This document shows, piece by piece, positions 14,386 to 20,068 of a DNA stretch of 20,068 nt. Positions within the stretch are counted from its first letter, which is position 1, and each line of letters begins with the position of its first letter. The notes under the pieces are model-generated. The model saw only the letters and a program-made list of their open reading frames with translations, was not told the DNA's origin and made no database searches. The position numbers were made by a program, and so were the translations under genes. Source of the stretch: a virus; IMG/VR virus record IMGVR_UViG_3300021185_002566, positions 1 to 20,068 of that record. The stretch is one strand, 5' to 3'.

Positions 14386-16257
14386 ATGGCTGCTATAATC
14401 TCCGAAAAGTTTAGAATTTTTAATGCAAAGCAGTTCTTAGAGTCTTTGACTGAAGGCGCTACGGACACATCTGCAGATCGATCTAGGATGTATTTCTTTG
14501 TAGGACGACCTCAAGCATGGAATTCGTTCCTAGAAATTTATTCCATCGATGGTGGATCATTCAGTGCAGGTCAATCAGTATATGTTGGTGCTGATTGGGC
14601 AAACGCTACATTTAGAGGAACTATCGAACAAGTACTAGATAATAGTTTAATTTTATCTTCTATTGGTCCTTTACCAACATCAGCACCATCATTGGGATCT
14701 TTACTAAAGGGTTATGATGGTTCTGCAAATACGAACGTTACAGCAAATACTGGGGTTTATAGGTATTCTAGGAATGATGTTCCTCCAGTTCCTTTAGATA
14801 ACCAGGTAGAAAAATACGATATATATGACGATATCATTGCATCTAAGAGGATTACTTCTTCTTATGCAAGATCAGTAATTCGGAGATACAATTACGATCC
14901 AATCACTAATCCTAGATTTGATATGTGGAAACCTGATTATTCTGATACTCCAGCTGGTGGTGGTCAGATTGGTAAATCCACAGGTACGGGTGCTACTTCG
15001 ATTTCTAACGCAAAATTTTACGTTATGAATCAAAGGTATGAGGTGTTTAAGTGCATCTATAATGGAGAAAGTGCTGCAAATCCAAGTGGAGTTGATGTTC
15101 AACACGAACCATTTACTGCTCCTTCTGCTGGATTGGGTACATATGATGCTGCTACACGCAATTTCACTGCTCCTGATAAATCATATATTTGGAAGTATGT
15201 GTTCACCATCCCAACAGATGATGTCTTAGCATTTCTTTCAACTGATTTTATGCCTATTGTTGAATCTGCTGAACCTACTAGGGTTGCTACCGAAGCAGCA
15301 GCAGTTGATGGATCAGTTGATGTTGCTGTAATCAAGAATGTTGGTGCAGATCTTCCTAATGCAGGTACATATTATGCACCAGTTCTTGGTGATGGTACTG
15401 GTGGTATTGTTAAAATTGTAACCACTGGTGGTACAATTGATACTGCTGAGTTGGTTCAAGTTGGTTCTGGTTATACCTATGCCACATGTCCTATTATAAC
15501 CGGCATTCCTCTTGGAACTGCAGGTAGTACAGAAGCAATTGGTTTGTTCTCTGATAGTGCATTTACTACTTCAGAAACAGTAACTGCAACTGACACTCCT
15601 TCTTTAGAGATAATTCTTTCACCACAGGGTGGACATGGTTCCGATTTAGAGACAGAATTGAATGCTAAGCGAGTAATGACAAATATTCGCCTCACTTTCA
15701 TCGAAAGTGCTGGTGATTTCCCTGTTGATAATGATTTCCGTCGTATTGGCATTATTAAAGATCCTCTTATTCCTGGTGGCGGTGATTTTGCTACCGATGA
15801 TACTCTTAACGGATTGTATGCTGTTAAGATTACAAGTACAACAGCAGATTATATTCCTGACGAAACAATCACTCAGACAGTTGCTGGCGGGACTGCATTG
15901 GGTCAAGTAGTATCTTGGACGCGAGATGTACCTGGAACTGCTCCGACACCTTCTACACCCGGTAGCGGCGTGTTGAAGTACATCCAATCACCACAAGTAC
16001 ATCAAAACAATGGTGTTGTTAGAGCATTTGAATCTAGTGCTGCTAATGCTATTACTGGCGATCAATCCAATACACCTGGAACTGTCCATCATGATTATGC
16101 AAATGGTACATTATTATTAGGTTGCACTTTTAATAGTGGATTGGCATCTCCAGAACTTCAAAACAACAGTGGAGATCTCATATACATAGAGAACAGAAGA
16201 CTAATCACCAGAGCTCCTGATCAAATCGAAGATATTAAATTAGTCATCGAATTCTGA
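14386..16257 (+). CDS. 8: Baseplate wedge protein gp8, enlarged
   Basis: 623 aa, against about 334 in T4 gp8. gp8 is a dimeric wedge protein that binds gp6 and gp7 in the outer baseplate. The ends match T4 gp8 as I recall it: N-terminal ISEKFRIFNAKQFLES and MYFFVGRPQAW, a middle part with YEVFKCIYNG and SYIWKYVFTIPTDDVLAF, DNDFRRIGIIKDPL (448-461), and C-terminal SGDLIYIENRRLITRAPDQI, then EDIKLVIEF. The extra length lies around residues 310-430 and 480-590. Those stretches include a family-B motif (QVGSGYTYATCPII) and a family-C-like unit (ETITQTVAGGTALGQVVSW), so they look like module insertions. No Shine-Dalgarno sequence is seen before the ATG; an overlapping late-promoter pair lies upstream. 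Confidence 0.93.
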   Translation: MAAIISEKFRIFNAKQFLESLTEGATDTSADRSRMYFFVGRPQAWNSFLEIYSIDGGSFSAGQSVYVGADWANATFRGTIEQVLDNSLILSSIGPLPTSAPSLGSLLKGYDGSANTNVTANTGVYRYSRNDVPPVPLDNQVEKYDIYDDIIASKRITSSYARSVIRRYNYDPITNPRFDMWKPDYSDTPAGGGQIGKSTGTGATSISNAKFYVMNQRYEVFKCIYNGESAANPSGVDVQHEPFTAPSAGLGTYDAATRNFTAPDKSYIWKYVFTIPTDDVLAFLSTDFMPIVESAEPTRVATEAAAVDGSVDVAVIKNVGADLPNAGTYYAPVLGDGTGGIVKIVTTGGTIDTAELVQVGSGYTYATCPIITGIPLGTAGSTEAIGLFSDSAFTTSETVTATDTPSLEIILSPQGGHGSDLETELNAKRVMTNIRLTFIESAGDFPVDNDFRRIGIIKDPLIPGGGDFATDDTLNGLYAVKITSTTADYIPDETITQTVAGGTALGQVVSWTRDVPGTAPTPSTPGSGVLKYIQSPQVHQNNGVVRAFESSAANAITGDQSNTPGTVHHDYANGTLLLGCTFNSGLASPELQNNSGDLIYIENRRLITRAPDQIEDIKLVIEF

Positions 16258-16293
16258 TTTTTGTCAACTCAAACCAGACGGTAGAATAATACG

Positions 16294-19200
16294 ATGCCAC
16301 AGAAGACTAATATCAAAGCAGCTCCTTATTTTGACGATTACGATCCGAGTAAAGATTTTTATAAAGTACTGTTCAGACCATCTTACCCTCTTCAGGGTAG
16401 GGAACTAAACACTTTACAATCTATACTGCAGAATCAGGTAGAGAGTTATGGTAAATATACCTTTAAGCAAGGTGACTTAGTTGTTCCTGGAGAAATTGGA
16501 CTTAACAAGAAATTAGATTTTGTTAAGTTATCTTCTGTATCTGAAGTTGCTGTAAGTATTGATGGGGAAATTGTATATCAAAAGTATGATATTGATGGAT
16601 TAGTTGGACAGAAGGTTAGTGGATTATCTTCTGGGGTTGTTGCTCTTATTGTAGATATAACTAAATCCACAGATAATAATAACGATACTTTGTATGTTAA
16701 GTATCTAACTGCTGGTTCTGGTGGTGATGAAGAAACTTTTAGACAAGGCGAAACACTAGAAGTAGTAGATGGTGTTAATTCTCCTTTGCTTGTTGTTGGA
16801 ACTGACGGTAGTGTTCTACCTACCAATGTTGCTGTAACAAATCCTGATACTGGTGTTGTCACTTTCATTGAAAGTGGAGCAATGGGTTATGCTTCTGCTG
16901 TTAAGGTTGAAGAAGGTGTTTATTTTGTTAATGGGTTTTTCGTAAGAAATGATGCTTCTTTACTTATTGTTGATGGATATGGTGATCAACCATCTGTTAA
17001 AGTAGGATTTACAGTATCAGAGTCTATTTCCACACCAGAAGGAGATAATACTCTTTATGATAATTCTTTTGGATCATCTAACTTTGCTGCTCCAGGAGCA
17101 CATAGGTTAAAGATTAATCTAGAATTAACTAAGTATTCTTATGATGCTATACCAGATAAGAATTTTATTCAACTCTTATCTGTCAAAAATGGCACAATAC
17201 AACGTCAAGTTAAAGCAGCTAATTATTCATTAATAGAAAAGACTCTTGCTAGTAGAACATATGATGAATCTGGCGATTATATTGTAGATAATTTTGATAT
17301 TGATCTTCGTGAATATTATCAGAAGGATGGGAATTTAGGAATTTATTCTTTGGGAATAGATGAAACCGTCAATGGTCTATCTCCATCTGAAGCCAGTAAA
17401 AAATTGATCGCATCCATCGGACCAGGTAAGGCATATATTCGTGGATACGAAATCATAAACAAGGAAACCAAATATTTAGAATTAGATAAGGCAAGGGAAA
17501 CATTAACACGAGATAATGTTAGTATTAAATCTACTGGATTAGCAAAGTTTACCATTAGTAATGTATACAATACTTTACCATTGAATGCTGATGGTGCAGA
17601 TCTTACGGCATACCCAACAGTATATTTGAATTCTGTTCCTAATGATGGTACTATTGGATCTAATGATACAGAGGAAGCACTTGATTATTTACAAACTATT
17701 GATAGAAGGGGTCTTACCTTTGATAAAGATTATGGTATTAAAACCATTTATGTAGAATCTTCTATTGGATTGGGTACTATAGATGAGACTAGTATTGAAG
17801 CTAATACTCCATCTAATATGGCAGATTTGAAGACATTGTGGTTTATACAATCAAGAACTAATGCTGGTGCAGTATCTACAGTTGAAACAGTAAAAACAAT
17901 TTCCTTCGCTAAAGTAACTAGGCCAGAAGTTGGTGATGTTAATGCTCAATATTTGCAATTAACTCTTTATGGTAGAAAAGACTTTTTAGATGATCTCTTT
18001 ATTGAGTATGATGATAATATTGGAACTAGGAGGAGACTGCTATACAATTCACTTGCTAATGCACAGCAAGAGACTGACGAAGTAGGTCATATTGTTGATT
18101 ATAATCAAACTATTACACCTCTTATTGGTGTAATGAAACCAAAGGATTTTAGTGCTGTTAAGAGAGCCGATGGTTTTAATCAAGATACAGACATTATTTA
18201 CTCTAAAGGAAGACTTGCTGACGGAAGTCAATTATATAATGGAATTTTCTCTTTATCCTATTTCAACCCAGTATTCTTTACTAAACTATTAGTAGATTCT
18301 GATATTTCTTCTGATTTTACTTCAGGTAAGTATATTACTGGATCATCTAGTGGTGCATATGGAGTAATCGAAGGTGATTCTAATGGTTATCTTTCTTCTG
18401 GCAAGAGTCTTTTTGTAAAGACATTATCTGGTACTTTTGAGTCTGGAGAAACAATTTATAGTGAAGATGGTGGAATTCTACGTATTGCACAAGAAAATAC
18501 GATTTCACATTTTGTTGTTTCCAGACAAGGAACAGGGTACACAGTAGATGCAAAAATGTCTGTCAATGGCATTTCTTTTGAACCAACTGATATCTTTATT
18601 GGTATTAATGGTGGAACTGTATACAAAGCAGAAATTAAGAATCGTGATGCAGTTAATGTAGTATATTCAAATCCACCAACTATTGATGTTAGTGGTACTA
18701 ATACTATCCCTGTAAATATCATTCCGGTGTTGTTTAAGAATACAGTAACTACATATTCAGCACAGAATGTTAAGTCGATGTATTCCACTTTTGGATCATC
18801 TAATATTTTCACTGCTGATGTGGAAATGACTAATACAGATTATGCGTCTACCATTGCTGTAACTGAATATACATTCTCCGGCACTAAAGGATATAGGTAT
18901 ATTGAATGTAATGGTTTTGGTATTAATATACCAGATCTTATTCAGGGTGATATTATTCAGTTTAACGACACGACTGGTCGTGTTAATAAGTTTGTAGTTG
19001 AGCATGTAACTAATGCCGAAGGTGCTAATAAGTCAAGAATTTATTTCAATGGAGCATTACCAGATAGCATAACAGCAGAATCTGTTGTTAAAATGCGTCC
19101 TATTGTAAAGGATACTGCTAGTTCGACACTGTTGTACCCAACAGGAAGTAAAGAAGTTAGTAGTTTGATTAAAAATTCTGAAGATACTAGAATTAAGTAT

Positions 19201-20068
19201 TATATTAGAAGGGATTTTATTACTAGTGGTACTGATACTGGAGGAAATATTACTTTTGTTGCTCAACTTGGTTTTGGTACACAAAGATTTGCAGAGTATA
19301 ACGAGAAGGATTTCTTAATTACTGTTCTTGATAAGGGTAATTCCAATACTGTAAGTACAGGAGATATTATTTACGTTTCTCCTGATTTTGTAGAAACTAA
19401 AAATGTTGCTGATGATACTTCTGGTTTGTCTTCAGGAAGTATTACATTAACATTCCCATCTAATTATTTTGGCACAAATGTTACTAGTTTCCCCAAATTA
19501 AAGTTAACTGCTACGATTGAAGTAAGTAAAGCAAGGCCAAAAGTAAAAACTGTTGTTAACAATAAGAGAATTGTTATTACAGCTGGTGGCGATAAGGTTG
19601 TTCCTTTACGTGGTATTGATTATGATAATGATAGTACAGAGTCATACACATATTCTGATGCATTTAAGATTAAGTATGTTTATGAAGGAACTAGTCAAAC
19701 ATCACCAACTGTAGATGTAAATGGTAATTTAATTGTTGGATCAGATATAACTCATAAGTTTACATTTGATGATGGTCAGAGAGATACTTTTTATGATGTT
19801 TCTCGACTTGTATTAAAACCAGGATTCACTGCACCGAGTGGTATTCTTGTAGTTGCTTTTGATTACTTTGAACATTCACAAGGAGATTTCTGCACCATTG
19901 ATTCTTATGTACATGAAGATGGTGTTGTTGCTGATGAAGTTCCTAACTTCAATTCAAATGTTCATGGTATAGTCAGCTTGAGGAATGTTTTAGATTTCCG
20001 TCCTAAAGTAGATTATAATTCAGTTATTACTGGTTTTCAAGATATTTCTTTATTATCTCAAGCAGAAT
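16294..20068 (+). CDS. DUF4815-like virion structural protein (partial, runs off the window)
   Basis: Open from ATG 16294 to the window edge: 1258 codons without a stop. The N-terminus (KAAPYFDDYDPSKDFYKVLF, RPSYPLQGRELNTLQSILQN, QVE) and the later GPGKAYIRGYEI (~376-387), FNPVFFT and LRNVLDFRPKV fit the DUF4815 family of large phage virion proteins, recognised from memory. It follows gp8 by 36 nt, where T4 has genes 9 and 10, so a role at the baseplate periphery or fibre attachment is plausible but not shown. Internal modules include a family-B motif (RQGTGYTVDA) and family-C-like units (VGQKVSGLSSGVVALIVDI; SGKYITGSSSGAYGVIEGDS). No strong Shine-Dalgarno sequence or late octamer precedes it, so it is probably cotranscribed with gp8. 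Confidence 0.85.
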   Translation, partial: MPQKTNIKAAPYFDDYDPSKDFYKVLFRPSYPLQGRELNTLQSILQNQVESYGKYTFKQGDLVVPGEIGLNKKLDFVKLSSVSEVAVSIDGEIVYQKYDIDGLVGQKVSGLSSGVVALIVDITKSTDNNNDTLYVKYLTAGSGGDEETFRQGETLEVVDGVNSPLLVVGTDGSVLPTNVAVTNPDTGVVTFIESGAMGYASAVKVEEGVYFVNGFFVRNDASLLIVDGYGDQPSVKVGFTVSESISTPEGDNTLYDNSFGSSNFAAPGAHRLKINLELTKYSYDAIPDKNFIQLLSVKNGTIQRQVKAANYSLIEKTLASRTYDESGDYIVDNFDIDLREYYQKDGNLGIYSLGIDETVNGLSPSEASKKLIASIGPGKAYIRGYEIINKETKYLELDKARETLTRDNVSIKSTGLAKFTISNVYNTLPLNADGADLTAYPTVYLNSVPNDGTIGSNDTEEALDYLQTIDRRGLTFDKDYGIKTIYVESSIGLGTIDETSIEANTPSNMADLKTLWFIQSRTNAGAVSTVETVKTISFAKVTRPEVGDVNAQYLQLTLYGRKDFLDDLFIEYDDNIGTRRRLLYNSLANAQQETDEVGHIVDYNQTITPLIGVMKPKDFSAVKRADGFNQDTDIIYSKGRLADGSQLYNGIFSLSYFNPVFFTKLLVDSDISSDFTSGKYITGSSSGAYGVIEGDSNGYLSSGKSLFVKTLSGTFESGETIYSEDGGILRIAQENTISHFVVSRQGTGYTVDAKMSVNGISFEPTDIFIGINGGTVYKAEIKNRDAVNVVYSNPPTIDVSGTNTIPVNIIPVLFKNTVTTYSAQNVKSMYSTFGSSNIFTADVEMTNTDYASTIAVTEYTFSGTKGYRYIECNGFGINIPDLIQGDIIQFNDTTGRVNKFVVEHVTNAEGANKSRIYFNGALPDSITAESVVKMRPIVKDTASSTLLYPTGSKEVSSLIKNSEDTRIKYYIRRDFITSGTDTGGNITFVAQLGFGTQRFAEYNEKDFLITVLDKGNSNTVSTGDIIYVSPDFVETKNVADDTSGLSSGSITLTFPSNYFGTNVTSFPKLKLTATIEVSKARPKVKTVVNNKRIVITAGGDKVVPLRGIDYDNDSTESYTYSDAFKIKYVYEGTSQTSPTVDVNGNLIVGSDITHKFTFDDGQRDTFYDVSRLVLKPGFTAPSGILVVAFDYFEHSQGDFCTIDSYVHEDGVVADEVPNFNSNVHGIVSLRNVLDFRPKVDYNSVITGFQDISLLSQAE

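Larger units (their letters stand above)
5402..18465 (+). repeat. Protein repeat family C shared by three adjacent virion genes
   Basis: A ~40-residue unit: hydrophobic + G(E/D/Q)x(I/V)xQ or similar, a Ser/Gly turn, GxxxG or SGAxGxV, then a strand and often a G(T/K/V)F ending. Approximate copies: 5402-5470 (WLIGEKVVQQGDRN), 7608-7730 (FAGDIITQPSTGATGELL, VQGKFEPE), 11030-11175 (FRIGEKVEQRVNG, VASGTVAK, ITGVFRES) in the giant; 15851-15990 (YIPDETITQTVAGGTALGQV) in gp8; 16603-16770 (LVGQKVSGLSSGVVALIV, FRQGETLEV) and 18316-18465 (GKYITGSSSGAYGVI, SGTFESGETIYS) in the DUF4815-like protein. Similarity is weak and judged by eye. Confidence 0.5.

Noticed and set aside
15646-15987. 113-aa minus-strand ORF inside gp8, rich in Cys and Arg
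   Set aside because: It overlaps conserved gp8 coding sequence, including DFRRIGIIKDPL, and has no recognisable features.
18456-18812. 118-aa minus-strand ORF inside the DUF4815-like gene
   Set aside because: It is antisense to an unbroken 1258-codon frame and has no start signal or motif.
1-20068. CRISPR array, insertion sequence, integrase or attachment site
   Set aside because: No regularly spaced direct DNA repeats, transposase-like ORFs or terminal inverted repeats were seen. The repeats present are diverged protein-level motifs.

Overview
The window looks like part of the virion-structural (late) region of an AT-rich, T4-like marine myovirus, most likely a cyanophage of Synechococcus or Prochlorococcus. 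A related marine T4-like phage, such as a pelagiphage, cannot be excluded. The evidence is the T4 baseplate gene order PAAR spike tip - gp25 - gp6 - (gp7 position) - gp8 on one strand, T4-type late promoter octamers (TATAAATA), a small SET-domain gene, and a DUF4815-type virion protein after gp8. All genes read on the + strand and are tightly packed, often with 1-nt or 4-nt start/stop overlaps. No family was checked by database search.

Layout. Positions 1-113 hold the last 26 codons of an upstream gene and an intrinsic terminator. Positions 114-285 form a control region with a short, very GC-rich patch and a perfect late promoter at 221-228. A run of small genes follows: two overlapping or frameshifted ORFs (286-619), an unrecognised 290-aa protein, a PAAR-like spike tip, two tiny ORFs (47 and 48 aa), and a SET-domain protein. 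The conserved wedge genes gp25 (2442-2834) and gp6 (2834-4645) come next, then one giant 3223-codon gene (4652-14323) at the gp7 position. Two overlapping late-promoter octamers fill the only sizeable gap after it. The window ends with gp8 (14386-16257) and the first 1258 codons of a DUF4815-like protein that runs off the edge.

How the genes work together. gp25, gp6, the gp7-position protein and gp8 are parts of the baseplate wedge, and the PAAR protein would cap the central spike. The main point of interest is the giant protein. It carries segments that resemble the C-terminal part of T4 gp7, but they are separated by about 2,000 residues. That insertion is built from modules: a YHYH domain, a cupredoxin-like domain with an apparently complete type 1 copper site of amicyanin-like spacing, and at least four families of short beta-rich repeats. 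Some of these repeats recur in gp8 and in the DUF4815-like neighbour, so adjacent virion genes seem to share a pool of modules.
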